A stretch of DNA of 39,971 bases from Thermoleophilia bacterium (GTDB lineage: Bacteria > Actinomycetota > Thermoleophilia > Gaiellales > F1-60-MAGs149): NCBI GenBank assembly GCA_009694475.1, contig SHUX01000006.1:1-39971 (forward strand), written 5' to 3'. Shown here in pieces: positions 7,889 to 15,898 of this stretch. A model generated the notes under the pieces. The model searched no databases. It was not told the origin of the DNA and worked only from the letters and a program-made list of their open reading frames with translations. Position 1 is the first letter of the stretch. The number at the start of each line of letters is the position of its first letter. The translations under genes were made by a program, and so were the position numbers.

Positions 7889-9388
7889 ATGAGTGCTGTG
7901 GAGCGACTCGTGCGAATACTGGCTGCTCTGCTGATGCTCGCACTGGTCGCGGGTGCCGCAGTTATGTTCGTTCGGGCGCAGTTCTTAAAGAGCGCGCCAT
8001 CACCGATTATCGCACCAACGATTACCAGCGTGACCTTCTCGCCCGACGCCTATCGCCCACACCGTCGCCACGCCACACTGACCTTTGGCCTCGTCAAGCC
8101 CGATACCGCCACCGTGCTGATCTTCGATACCAACGATCACACGATCGCCACGGTACCCGTCGTGAAGAAGGGAAAGAAGCTCTGTGCCGTATGGGGCGGC
8201 AAGCTGGCCAACGGCAACCTGGCCCCCGACGGCCCCTACCGCTTTGCGATCTCGTTGCAGCAGCAGAAGCGGCTGATTCGCATCCCGGATCCGATTGTCC
8301 TTGATGCTACGCCTCCCGTTGTCACCTCGACCGCGAAGCCTAGCCAACGCATCTCGCCCGGGCTCGATGGCGCTGCCGGCACGTACACCTTCACGCTGAG
8401 CGCGAACGAGCCCACCCGCTTCCGTCTCGACGTCCGCCAGATCGATCCCAGCGGAGCCGCCCGGCTGATACGCCGCGAAACCGCACTCCAATGGACTCAA
8501 CGTAAAGAACTACACTGGTCTGCCGACATCGGCAACCTGCCACTCGATACGGTCGGCGCGTTCGTCCAGCCAGGCTCGTACATCGTCGGCTGGCATGCCG
8601 AAGACCGCGGCGGCAACCTCGTAAACGCACCCGCGGTGGTCGAGCCGAACAGCCTCGCGCCTGCACAGGTCGTCGGTGTCGAGACCGTCGCGCTGACCCC
8701 AAGCCTGCAAGCCGTGACACTGCTGGCGGATGTCACGCTCGTACGCCATCAGCCAGGCGTGGACTTCCCGGGCGACATCGTGGCGCGCGCCAAGGGTGCC
8801 CCCGGGGCGGCAACCCTGCCGCCGACGACCCCTGGGTTCTACGCCATCCAAATCTCTGGCGGTGGCTGGCAGGCGTGGGCACCAGAGGCGCGGGCCGGAC
8901 GCGCCCGTGTGCTGGTGATGGAGCCACTTTACTCGTGGCAGGCAAGCAACCCGAGCGATGCCGACCTCTCCGGCTTTCCCGATGTCCCGCCTGCGCCACT
9001 GACGCTCGATCGCCCCTTTGCGGCAGGGATCGATACCGAGCTCGCCGCTCTTGGCCGCACGGTTGCCGCGACCCAACGCAGCGGCGTACGAACCGTGGGT
9101 GCCATCACTGACCAGACGATCGAGAGCCGCGGCCTACCGCGCAGTGCACGCATCCTCGTGATCGCCAATGCACCCGTCTGGACTGCCGGACTGATGGTTC
9201 GCCTGCGCAGATTCGTCGCGCGGGGTGGACAGGTAGTGATCCTTGACAGCACGAGTCTGACGCGTCTGGCGACCATCTCGCAGAATGCCCTGACACTCGT
9301 CGGCGAAGAAGCCGCCAACACCACTGCCCTCCAGCCGCTTGCGGCGCTGAGCGAGATTCGTCGCGGCCGCGCTCAACTACACCAGTAG
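7889..9388 (+). CDS. Membrane-anchored extracytoplasmic protein, N,N-dimethylformamidase-subunit-like C-terminus
   Basis: I place the start at ATG 7889 because it opens a clean N-terminal anchor (MSAVERLVRILAALLMLALV...) right after the previous stop; the same frame stays open upstream to 7721 but only shadows the preceding gene. The 499-residue product has one membrane segment (about 8-28). It then has beta-rich regions with FlgD/Ig-like features (VTFSPDAYRPHRR, DTNDHTIATVPV, DGPYRFAISL), a second beta domain with GSYIVGWHAEDRGGN, and a C-terminal alpha/beta part (VLVMEPLYSWQASNPSDAD ... FVARGGQVVILDS). The last part resembles the glutamine-amidotransferase-like fold found in the large subunit of N,N-dimethylformamidase. 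No hydrolase active site is certain. It probably acts at the cell surface. Confidence 0.65.
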   Translation: MSAVERLVRILAALLMLALVAGAAVMFVRAQFLKSAPSPIIAPTITSVTFSPDAYRPHRRHATLTFGLVKPDTATVLIFDTNDHTIATVPVVKKGKKLCAVWGGKLANGNLAPDGPYRFAISLQQQKRLIRIPDPIVLDATPPVVTSTAKPSQRISPGLDGAAGTYTFTLSANEPTRFRLDVRQIDPSGAARLIRRETALQWTQRKELHWSADIGNLPLDTVGAFVQPGSYIVGWHAEDRGGNLVNAPAVVEPNSLAPAQVVGVETVALTPSLQAVTLLADVTLVRHQPGVDFPGDIVARAKGAPGAATLPPTTPGFYAIQISGGGWQAWAPEARAGRARVLVMEPLYSWQASNPSDADLSGFPDVPPAPLTLDRPFAAGIDTELAALGRTVAATQRSGVRTVGAITDQTIESRGLPRSARILVIANAPVWTAGLMVRLRRFVARGGQVVILDSTSLTRLATISQNALTLVGEEAANTTALQPLAALSEIRRGRAQLHQ

Positions 9389-9420
9389 CCCGACAGACGC
9401 ACGTGATGTGCCACGCCCCG

Positions 9421-9426
9421 TACCAT
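9421..9426 (+). promoter_or_regulatory. -10 element TACCAT, leaderless start at 9433
   Basis: TACCAT lies six bases before the ATG at 9433. This supports 9433 over the in-frame ATG codons at 9403 and 9406, as does the Rossmann start MRVLVTGGAGFIG. Confidence 0.6.
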
Positions 9427-9432
9427 GCGGGT

Positions 9433-10545
9433 ATGCGTGTTCTGGTCACAGGCGGTGCCGGTTTTATCGGCTCGCACCTCGCCGACCGCCTGCTGGTAGC
9501 AGGCCACCACGTGCGTGCGTTCGATTCGCTTGATCCACAGGTCCACCCCAACGGACCTCCCGACTATCTCGATGCGAATGTCGAACTCGTGGTGGGCGAC
9601 GTCCGCGATGAGGCTGCCCTCGGCAGGGCGCTGGACGACATCGATGCGGTCGTTCACCTCGCCGCCGCCGTCGGTGTCGGTCAGTCGATGTACGAGATTC
9701 GTCGCTACATGGATGTCAACACGGTCGGCTGTGCCGTTATGCTCGAGCAGTTGGTCGCACGGCGCGAACGCATCCAACGCCTCGTCGTCGCTTCGTCAAT
9801 GTCGATCTACGGCGAAGGGCAATACCGCAACGCGCGCACCGGCGAAGGGGGCCTCGCCCCGGGACTCCGGGCCGAAGCGCAACTCGCCGAGCGCCGCTGG
9901 GAACTCGAGACGGCGGCTGGGGATGCCCTCCTGCCGGAACGGACGGCAGAGACGAAGCCGTTGCTGCCAACGAGCGTCTACGCCGTCTCGAAGCGCGACC
10001 ATGAGGAGCTCTGTCTCTCGATCGGCGCGGCCTACAACGTGCCAACGCTCGCGCTGCGGCTCTTCAACGTCTATGGCCCTCGCCAGGCTCTGAGCAATCC
10101 CTACACCGGCGTCGCCGCGATTTTCGCCAGCCGGTTGCTGAACGGGCACGCACCCGTCGCCTTTGAGGATGGTCTGCAGACGCGCGATTTCGTGCACGTC
10201 ACCGACGCCGCCCGTGCCTTTCATCTGGCGACAGAATCGGCAGTGACCGGTGCCGCCCTCAACGTCTGCACGGGCGAGGCCTCCAGCATCTTCGATGTCG
10301 CCCAGGGCCTCGCACAGGGTCTCAACCTCGCGATCGAGCCCGAACTGGTTGGCCGTTACCGCGCCGGCGACATCCGCCACTGCATCGGCGATCCCACGCG
10401 AGCCGCAGAGTTGCTCGACTTTCGCGCCGCGGTCGAGATCGGGGCCGGCCTCGGTGAGTTGGCGACCTGGCTCGCAGATCAGGAGGCCGACGATCGTGTC
10501 GACCAGGCGATGGATGAGTTGCGTCAACGAGGTCTCGAACGGTGA
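9433..10545 (+). CDS. NAD-dependent sugar-nucleotide epimerase, dTDP-L-rhamnose 4-epimerase-like
   Basis: The 370-residue extended short-chain dehydrogenase has the NAD loop TGGAGFIGSHL at residues 6-16, Ser residues at 121-123 (VASSMSIYG), and the catalytic pair Tyr183/Lys187 (YAVSK). Residues 130-180 form an insertion before the catalytic Tyr with a WELE...ALLPERTAETKPLLPTSVY pattern. This is the place and shape of the insertion of dTDP-L-rhamnose 4-epimerases, where the usual version is WEP.CP.CG and binds metal through cysteines. Here those cysteines are absent. The enzyme should interconvert dTDP- or UDP-hexoses in the cytosol for surface glycans. It overlaps the glycosyltransferase gene by four bases (GTGA). 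Confidence 0.85.
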   Translation: MRVLVTGGAGFIGSHLADRLLVAGHHVRAFDSLDPQVHPNGPPDYLDANVELVVGDVRDEAALGRALDDIDAVVHLAAAVGVGQSMYEIRRYMDVNTVGCAVMLEQLVARRERIQRLVVASSMSIYGEGQYRNARTGEGGLAPGLRAEAQLAERRWELETAAGDALLPERTAETKPLLPTSVYAVSKRDHEELCLSIGAAYNVPTLALRLFNVYGPRQALSNPYTGVAAIFASRLLNGHAPVAFEDGLQTRDFVHVTDAARAFHLATESAVTGAALNVCTGEASSIFDVAQGLAQGLNLAIEPELVGRYRAGDIRHCIGDPTRAAELLDFRAAVEIGAGLGELATWLADQEADDRVDQAMDELRQRGLER

Positions 10546-11510
10546 GCGCAAGGCTCGCCGTCGCCATCGTCGCGCACAGCAATCGCGCCCTCCTGCTCGA
10601 GGCGCTCGCAGCGGTGACAGGACCCGGTGCGGCCACTGAGCCTTGCAGCATCCTCGTCCTCGACAACGCCTCCAAGGACGGCACCTGCGCGGCCGTGCGC
10701 GAGTCGTTCCCGTCCGTCGAACTGCTCGAGCAGTCCTACCGTGCGGGTTTTGGTGCCAACCATAATCGCCTGCTCGAGCGCAGCACGGCCGACTATCATC
10801 TCGTCCTCAACGACGACGCTACGGTTGAGCCCGGAGCCATCGATGCGCTCGTGGCCTACCTCGATGCACACCCCGACGTAGCCGTGGCCGCGCCGACTGT
10901 CGTCTACCCCGATCGGCGCCACCAAGCGACCTGCTTCCGCTTTCCCGATCCGGCACGCTGTTTCGTGAGCCTCGCCACGCTCGGGCAGGCCGGGATCGAG
11001 CAGCACATCACGGGGGCGCCGGCTGCTGTCGACTGGGCAAGCGGCTGCGCGCTGCTGCTACGCCGCTCGGCAATCGAGGTCACCGGGCCATTTGACGAGG
11101 GCTTCTACATGTTTTCCGAGGAGACCGATCTTCAGCAACGCCTTCGGCAGCGTGGTTTCGCAACCCACCTCGTGCCAGCGGCAATCGTCCGCCATCACGT
11201 GCGCGCCTCGACGAGCGCTGACCCGTCCCGGCGTATCGTCGAGTTCTGGCGCAGCCGTCGCCGCTACTGGGCCAAGCATCACCCCGGCTTCTCTGGGACC
11301 GCAGCGCGCACCGCCCTCGCCGGGCAGTACGCGGCTCTGAGTGGGCTCTCACGACTGCCGCCCCTGCCGGGCCCGCTGCGGCGCCTTAGCCCCAGCCTGC
11401 CTCGCAGCGAACTTGATCTCCACGTGCGTAATGCCCTCGAGGGAGCGACCGGGCCTGGCCTACGGGAAAGCGCGGTCGAGTGGAATCGCGAGCATGGCGT
11501 CGCGCCATGA
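10542..11510 (+). CDS. Family 2 glycosyltransferase (rhamnosyltransferase-like)
   Basis: The GTG start overlaps the previous stop. The 322-residue GT-A fold protein shows VAIVAHSNRALLLEAL at the N-terminus, the nucleotide-binding VLDNASKDGT, the metal-binding LNDDATVEPGA (DxD-like), and the acceptor-side FYMFSEETDLQQRLRQRGF, in which Glu-Glu-Thr-Asp holds the catalytic base. These are hallmarks of WbbL-type rhamnosyl- or related GT2 enzymes. It would transfer a sugar from the nucleotide sugar made by the upstream epimerase onto a lipid-linked or cell-wall glycan at the inner face of the membrane. It overlaps the next gene by four bases (ATGA). Confidence 0.9.
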   Translation: MSARLAVAIVAHSNRALLLEALAAVTGPGAATEPCSILVLDNASKDGTCAAVRESFPSVELLEQSYRAGFGANHNRLLERSTADYHLVLNDDATVEPGAIDALVAYLDAHPDVAVAAPTVVYPDRRHQATCFRFPDPARCFVSLATLGQAGIEQHITGAPAAVDWASGCALLLRRSAIEVTGPFDEGFYMFSEETDLQQRLRQRGFATHLVPAAIVRHHVRASTSADPSRRIVEFWRSRRRYWAKHHPGFSGTAARTALAGQYAALSGLSRLPPLPGPLRRLSPSLPRSELDLHVRNALEGATGPGLRESAVEWNREHGVAP

Positions 11511-12385
11511 ACGAGGTTGTCCGTCTCGCGATTGGCGGCCCTGTTGCGCTTGGTGCTCGAGCCTCGGCAACGCTGACGGATCTCCTCGCGACAAGTGGTA
11601 TCAGCGTTGCGCACACGGGCAGCGTGGTGCTTGATTGGCCGTCGGCGACTCTGCCCTTCTCTGCCGCTGCCTGGGAGGCTCTTGACACGCCCGAGGCCGA
11701 TCCGATCGCATTCGCCTATCACCACCTGACCGCACGCAGCACAACCGGCGTCTGGGCGAACCCCGTCGATGCCGTGCGGACTCGCGTTGGCGATTGGGTC
11801 GCTGCCGAGCGTCTACGCGTCACCCACCCCTGGCCCGCAGGGGCGACGTGCGCGATTGCCCTCGTTCACGAGGCCTCTGCGATCGCAGCACCCCGTAGCG
11901 GTGTGCTGGGCCGTCTACGCCGCTCGCAACCACCCAATCCATTGGCTGCATACACCGAGCTCGCAGCGATCGAGAAGCGCTACCGCGCCACAGCCGCATT
12001 GCGTTCGATCGATTTGCTCGAACCCGTGCAGCAGGCACGCGTACGCATGCTCGGCTTCTCGCTTGGGGCCGGCGTCGGCATCCAGATCGCTGGCCGTCCA
12101 GGCTTTCGCCGTGGCACTGCATTCCCAAGCCGTGGCTACGACACCGCCAGCGACCGTCCGACCGACACAATCGAGTTTCCACTGTTCGACGATGCGGTCT
12201 CGGCTGGTTTGGCGGCGCTGCTCGCTGTCGGTGGTGCTGCTGCACTGAGTGTGCCGATCGAACGCTTTAGCGGCGAGCATGGTGCCGCCGAACTCCTGCT
12301 CTACGACGAACTCCTCAGTCGACTCGATTCGGTCGGCGCCTGGCTAACCACGCCTGAGGCGATCGCCGAACGCCTTTACGCCTAG
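11507..12385 (+). CDS. Divergent polysaccharide-deacetylase-like protein
   Basis: The start is taken at ATG 11507, which overlaps the glycosyltransferase stop; an in-frame GTG at 11480 would add nine residues inside the upstream gene. The 292-residue product has no signal peptide. The segment IQIAGRPGFRRGTAFPSRGYDTA followed by IEFPLFDDA (read in pieces) resembles the 'R.GT.FPF.P.D...... E.PL...D' region of deacetylases associated with capsule and exosortase clusters. The usual N-terminal HDVD motif would fall at ALVHEAS, where the aspartates are missing, so the protein may be inactive or use other residues. Its place after an epimerase and a GT2 supports a glycan role. The family call is tentative. 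Confidence 0.5.
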   Translation: MNEVVRLAIGGPVALGARASATLTDLLATSGISVAHTGSVVLDWPSATLPFSAAAWEALDTPEADPIAFAYHHLTARSTTGVWANPVDAVRTRVGDWVAAERLRVTHPWPAGATCAIALVHEASAIAAPRSGVLGRLRRSQPPNPLAAYTELAAIEKRYRATAALRSIDLLEPVQQARVRMLGFSLGAGVGIQIAGRPGFRRGTAFPSRGYDTASDRPTDTIEFPLFDDAVSAGLAALLAVGGAAALSVPIERFSGEHGAAELLLYDELLSRLDSVGAWLTTPEAIAERLYA

Positions 12386-12675
12386 GCCTGTTCGAGCGGG
12401 GCCATCGTCAGACCATGCGCGGCCAGCTGCTCGTGGTAGAGCTCAGCGAGCTCCTGGTGGCCTGTCCAGACGATCGCCTGGCCCGACTTGTGGATGCGGT
12501 TGGCGAAGCCCATGCCCTGGCGATAGTTGACACCAGGCAGCACGGCAGCAAGCGTGCGCGCAACGCCCTCGAAGGTGTTGTGTGCGTCGTTGAGGACGAT
12601 CACGCGCCAAGGTGGCCCGAGACCTGTACCCCCGGCCGTCTTGCGTCGCTCGATCACATCGGGGGCCGCCGTCAC
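12382..12675 (-). CDS. clpS: ClpS, ATP-dependent Clp protease adaptor
   Basis: The 97-residue product has the ClpS fold signature: PPWRVIVLNDAHNTFEGVARTL (read in pieces), where Asn-Asp of VLNDAHNT shape the N-degron pocket, then the HKSGQAIVWTG strand and the LAAHGLTMAP ending. ClpS delivers proteins with destabilising N-terminal residues to the ClpAP/ClpCP protease in the cytosol. The start overlaps the stop of the ANTAR regulator gene by four bases, so ClpS output is translationally tied to that regulator. Its stop overlaps the stop of the convergent gene at 12385 by four bases, within a CCTAGG palindrome. Confidence 0.92.
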   Translation of the reverse strand: MTAAPDVIERRKTAGGTGLGPPWRVIVLNDAHNTFEGVARTLAAVLPGVNYRQGMGFANRIHKSGQAIVWTGHQELAELYHEQLAAHGLTMAPLEQA

Positions 12676-13250
12676 TCGGTGCCATCCTGCTCGAAGGTGG
12701 CGATCAACGCATCCGCGACAACGCGCATCGTGCGGCCCGTCTTCTGGCTTGCAGCCCGAATCCGCCGAAAAGCCTCCGCCTCATCGATGCCGTCCTTGCG
12801 CATCAAGATCCCCTTGGCGCGCTCGACGGCCTTGCGAGAAGCCAAGGCCTCGGCCAGATCTGCCGCCTCCTCGCGTAGCGCTGAGAGTTCCTCGAAACGG
12901 GCCCGTGCCGTATCGAGTGCCGGCAGCAGGTCAACCTCGCGAAACGGCTTAACCAGATAGGCGAAGGCGCCGGCCTCCGAAGCGCGCGTTACGAGATCCT
13001 GCTCCGCATAGGCCGTCAGCATGACGATCGGCACGGGCTTACGGTCCGTGATCTGGCGCGCCGCCTCGATGCCATCCATGTGCGGCATGCGCACGTCCAT
13101 CACGATTAGATCGGGGTTGTGCTCGACCGCCAGCGCGACCGCCTCCTCACCGTCGCGAGCCTCGGCCACGACCTCATGACCAGCCTTCTCGAGCAGCGTG
13201 CGTACGTCGAGACGGATAATCGTCTCGTCCTCAACAATCAGGATCCTCAC
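12672..13250 (-). CDS. pdtaR: ANTAR-domain response regulator (PdtaR type)
   Basis: The 192-residue protein has a receiver domain with acidic residues near 8-9 (VEDE), the phospho-acceptor Asp52 (VMDVRMP), a Thr/Ala switch (MLTAYAE) and Lys101 (YLVKPF). A coiled linker (about 115-135) leads to an ANTAR RNA-binding domain (AVERAKGILMRKDGIDEAEAFRRIR). ANTAR regulators, when phosphorylated, dimerise and bind twin hexaloop hairpins in nascent RNA to prevent termination. The gene overlaps the upstream sensor kinase by four bases (ATGA), which pairs the two proteins. It is also coupled to clpS downstream. Confidence 0.92.
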   Translation of the reverse strand: MRILIVEDETIIRLDVRTLLEKAGHEVVAEARDGEEAVALAVEHNPDLIVMDVRMPHMDGIEAARQITDRKPVPIVMLTAYAEQDLVTRASEAGAFAYLVKPFREVDLLPALDTARARFEELSALREEAADLAEALASRKAVERAKGILMRKDGIDEAEAFRRIRAASQKTGRTMRVVADALIATFEQDGTE

Positions 13251-14749
13251 GTGTTGCTCCAGACAAGGCGTGCACGAACGCCTGGCGCCGCATCCTCGAG
13301 CACCAGTTCTCCCCGCAACTGATCGATCGTCAAAGCCCGAGCGATCTTGAGTCCGAGAGAACGGTCTGGCTCAAACCCAACAGGAAGACCCGACCCACGA
13401 TCGCTGACCGTCAACTCGATCTGCTTGTTCACCAGGCGGAGTGCCACGCGCACGTCACCACCACCATGCTCGTGCGCGTTTGCATACAGCTCGGAAAAGA
13501 TCAGAGCAACAGCAGTCGCCGTGTCGCCCGGGACCTCGACATGGGCGAGCTCCTCGGCGGCCGCCGGCGTACCGAGCCCGTGCCCGAGCATCGCCGAGAC
13601 GCGGCGGAGCAGGTCTGCGAGATCGACATCGCCCTCGCGGCTCGCCGTCAGCAGGTCGTGGACCTCGGCGATCGAGAGGATCCGGTCCACGCTATCGGTC
13701 AACGCGCGCTCTGGATCGGCACTGCCTGCCCGCAGGCGCAGCAGCGAGGCGACAGTCTGCAGATTGTTCTTGACGCGATGATGGATCTCTTGCGCGACGA
13801 TGCCGCGCAGCACACCGCGACTTGATTCCACTGCTGCGGCCGCCTGGTTGGCGACAGAGCGCAAGAGCATCTGCTCCTCGGGTGTAAACGAGCGGCCGTC
13901 GGGCGCCGTCGTCACGAGCGCACCGAGCCGCCGCGACTTCCACACGAGCGGCACCGCAAACACGCCGCGCTCGTCGACGGGCGCGCGCAGACCCAGTGCC
14001 GCCAGCTCCTGATCGTCAGGCCCTGCCGTGCTCGAGCGTCGCGCGACGCTTGGACCCTCCGGGCCATCGAGCACGAGCGCGCACACCTCGGCATGGGCCG
14101 CCCTCCCAGCCGTCTCGACGATGTGCGCCAAGGCCTCCTCCAAATAGAGCGACTCGGTGACTGCCTGCGAGATGCTGCCGAGCGCCTCCAACTCGGCGAC
14201 TCGTCGCTGCGAGCGCTCGTACAGACGCGCATTCTCGATCGCCTGCGCAACCTGGCGGGCGATCGTCTGCAAGAGCTCGATCTCGTCATCGTGGTACTCA
14301 CGCGGCTCGACCGTACGGACATTCATGGCGCCGGCCAGACGCTCGCGGCGATCAAGGATCGGTACGGCCAGCAGACTCTGAAAACGACGCTCCGGCAGGT
14401 TGGGAAACTCCTTGAAACGAGGATCGAGGTGCGCGTCCGCGGCAATCGCAACTGCCTCGCGGGTCTCGGCCGCCCAGCCCGTCAGACCCTCGCCCACCCG
14501 CATGCGCGGTGGCCCCGCCGTCGCCTCGACGTGCGTGCCATACACCGCCTGCAACACCAGTTCGTTGGTAGCGTCGTCATAGGCGTAGACGAAGCACGCA
14601 TCCGTCCCGAAGGCTCGGGCAACGGCCACCGCAACCGTGTCGGTTACCTCCGCTAGATCGAGTGAACTGGTGACCGCCTCGACCGTCTCGGAAAGCAGAC
14701 TGAGATGCCGTACCGCGCGCGTTGTCGATGCATTCGTTGGGTCTGTCAT
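13247..14749 (-). CDS. pdtaS: Cytosolic sensor histidine kinase, GAF-GAF-HisKA_2 (PdtaS type)
   Basis: The start is set at ATG 14749 because AGGAGA (minus strand) sits about four bases before it; an upstream in-frame start at 14773 would add eight residues and overlap the promoter. The 500-residue protein has two GAF domains (about 20-175 and 190-310). A HisKA_2 helix follows with the phospho-accepting His near 323-324 (AQEIHHRVKNNLQTV) and a HATPase domain (SELYANAHEHG, then SDRGSGLPVG and SLGLKIA). No membrane segment is seen, so it senses a cytosolic ligand. It phosphorylates the ANTAR regulator encoded immediately downstream. Confidence 0.92.
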   Translation of the reverse strand: MTDPTNASTTRAVRHLSLLSETVEAVTSSLDLAEVTDTVAVAVARAFGTDACFVYAYDDATNELVLQAVYGTHVEATAGPPRMRVGEGLTGWAAETREAVAIAADAHLDPRFKEFPNLPERRFQSLLAVPILDRRERLAGAMNVRTVEPREYHDDEIELLQTIARQVAQAIENARLYERSQRRVAELEALGSISQAVTESLYLEEALAHIVETAGRAAHAEVCALVLDGPEGPSVARRSSTAGPDDQELAALGLRAPVDERGVFAVPLVWKSRRLGALVTTAPDGRSFTPEEQMLLRSVANQAAAAVESSRGVLRGIVAQEIHHRVKNNLQTVASLLRLRAGSADPERALTDSVDRILSIAEVHDLLTASREGDVDLADLLRRVSAMLGHGLGTPAAAEELAHVEVPGDTATAVALIFSELYANAHEHGGGDVRVALRLVNKQIELTVSDRGSGLPVGFEPDRSLGLKIARALTIDQLRGELVLEDAAPGVRARLVWSNT

Positions 14750-14797
14750 GCCGTCTCCTGCCGACGGTAGCACGGTGCTCCTAGCCGACTCTACGGC

Positions 14798-15349
14798 TTA
14801 GGCCGCGAGCGGTGTCTCCACCTCGACCTCGGTGGCCTCGCGGGCACGGGCAGGGAGATACGGATGCCACGAGTGCGGGATTGCTCGGGTGCCGAGCGTC
14901 AGATAGACATCCGGGTGCGGCGCACGCGGCGCCTTCCGGAGGGGCATGCCTGCTTCGTGGGGCAGGCGGTCGCGTTTGCGCAAGTTGCAGGGCGAACAGG
15001 CCGTGACCACATTCTCCCACGTCGACTCGCCACCCCGCGAGCGCGGGTTGACGTGATCGATCGTTAGCCGAATGCCACTGCCACAGTACTGGCAGAGGTT
15101 GCGGTCACGGGCAAAAAGTGCACGCCGCGTAATGCGGCGCGACGTGAAGCGCGGAACCTTGACGTACGCAACCAGCCGAATCACCACGGGGTGCGGCAAC
15201 GTCGTCGACGGCGAGCGGATCATGCGCTCCGGATGCGCCTCAAGCACGACTGCCTTCTGCGAAAGCACAAGGCTGCAAGCCCGCCAGACGCTCGTCACGT
15301 TGAGCGGTTCGTACGTCGCGTTCAACACGAGCACACTGCCAGTTATCAC
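14798..15349 (-). CDS. HNH endonuclease-domain protein
   Basis: The 183-residue protein starts at a GTG (SVLVLNATYEPLNVTS follows). It carries the zinc-supported HNH fold: NLCQYCG, then LTIDHVNPRSRGG with the catalytic His, ENVVTACSPCNLRK with the second Cys pair and Asn. This stand-alone type is widespread and chromosomal in actinobacteria, cyanobacteria and others. It is thought to be a DNA nuclease whose physiological role is not established. It is not next to any restriction, phage or toxin gene, so nothing here points to mobility. Confidence 0.88.
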   Translation of the reverse strand: MITGSVLVLNATYEPLNVTSVWRACSLVLSQKAVVLEAHPERMIRSPSTTLPHPVVIRLVAYVKVPRFTSRRITRRALFARDRNLCQYCGSGIRLTIDHVNPRSRGGESTWENVVTACSPCNLRKRDRLPHEAGMPLRKAPRAPHPDVYLTLGTRAIPHSWHPYLPARAREATEVEVETPLAA

Positions 15350-15355
15350 ACCCCG

Positions 15356-15361
15356 AGGGTA
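15356..15361 (-). promoter_or_regulatory. -10 element TACCCT (minus strand), leaderless start at 15349
   Basis: On the minus strand TACCCT is followed by six bases and the GTG start of the HNH gene. Confidence 0.55.
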
Positions 15362-15395
15362 GCAGTGTGCTCCCGGAGTTCACCAAAAGTAATCC

Positions 15396-15884
15396 TCAGC
15401 GCAACGCGTGAGTAATCGCCTGCTGCTCCTCGGGCGTCAAGGCCAGCGAGCCGGCACCCCCGCGCAGGACGTCCTTGACGAACAGGCTCGTCGTCGAGCC
15501 AGCATGGACCGCGCTGATCACGATGCCGGAGCCGTTGCGATCGAGCAAGGCCAGAGCGGTCGAGCGGCGCCCCTCCTCATCGTCATTGGCATCAAAGCGG
15601 ACGATCGCGCGGCGGCGCAGCAAGGCATCGAGGGTGCCGAGGGCGGAGACGACCTCGTCCCGCAGGTGCACGCCATCTCGTTCGAGGCGTTCCATCCTCG
15701 CCTGCATACCGACGGCGAACTCGACAAGGTCGACTGGTTTGCCGTCCAGCAGCGCCTGCTCGGCGCGACGCAGCCGCCCGGCCCAAAGTGCGGTTCGCGC
15801 CGCGATCACCAGCGCGATCATGGCCAACACGACGCCGCCAGCCGCGACGGCCAATGCCACCGTCCCCTGCAGTTCGGTGGTCAC
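15396..15884 (-). CDS. DUF4446 family membrane-anchored protein
   Basis: This 162-residue protein begins at a GTG preceded by a weak AGGAA ribosome site. It has one N-terminal membrane segment (about 9-30), a helical, probably coiled region (about 35-90, with RMERLERDGVHLRDEVVSAL), and a C-terminal beta part with VRFDANDDEEGRRSTALALLDRNGSGIV and ISAVHAG. The latter matches the DUF4446 pattern (VR(F/Y)(N/D).., SLALLD..G.G(I/V)(V/L).S..). The family's function is unknown. It lies 14 bases downstream of the CARDB-like membrane protein gene on the same strand and is likely co-transcribed with it. Confidence 0.8.
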   Translation of the reverse strand: MTTELQGTVALAVAAGGVVLAMIALVIAARTALWAGRLRRAEQALLDGKPVDLVEFAVGMQARMERLERDGVHLRDEVVSALGTLDALLRRRAIVRFDANDDEEGRRSTALALLDRNGSGIVISAVHAGSTTSLFVKDVLRGGAGSLALTPEEQQAITHALR

Positions 15885-15898
15885 CGCAGTTCCTGCAC

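Noticed and set aside
9403-9432. Earlier ATG starts for the epimerase
   Set aside because: The ten added residues precede the Rossmann strand and lie across the likely -10 element; 9433 fits both the promoter and the fold.
13347-14656. Several plus-strand frames opposite the sensor kinase gene
   Set aside because: They are antisense to a strong GAF-GAF-HisKA_2 gene, Arg/Ser-rich, and have no recognisable domain.
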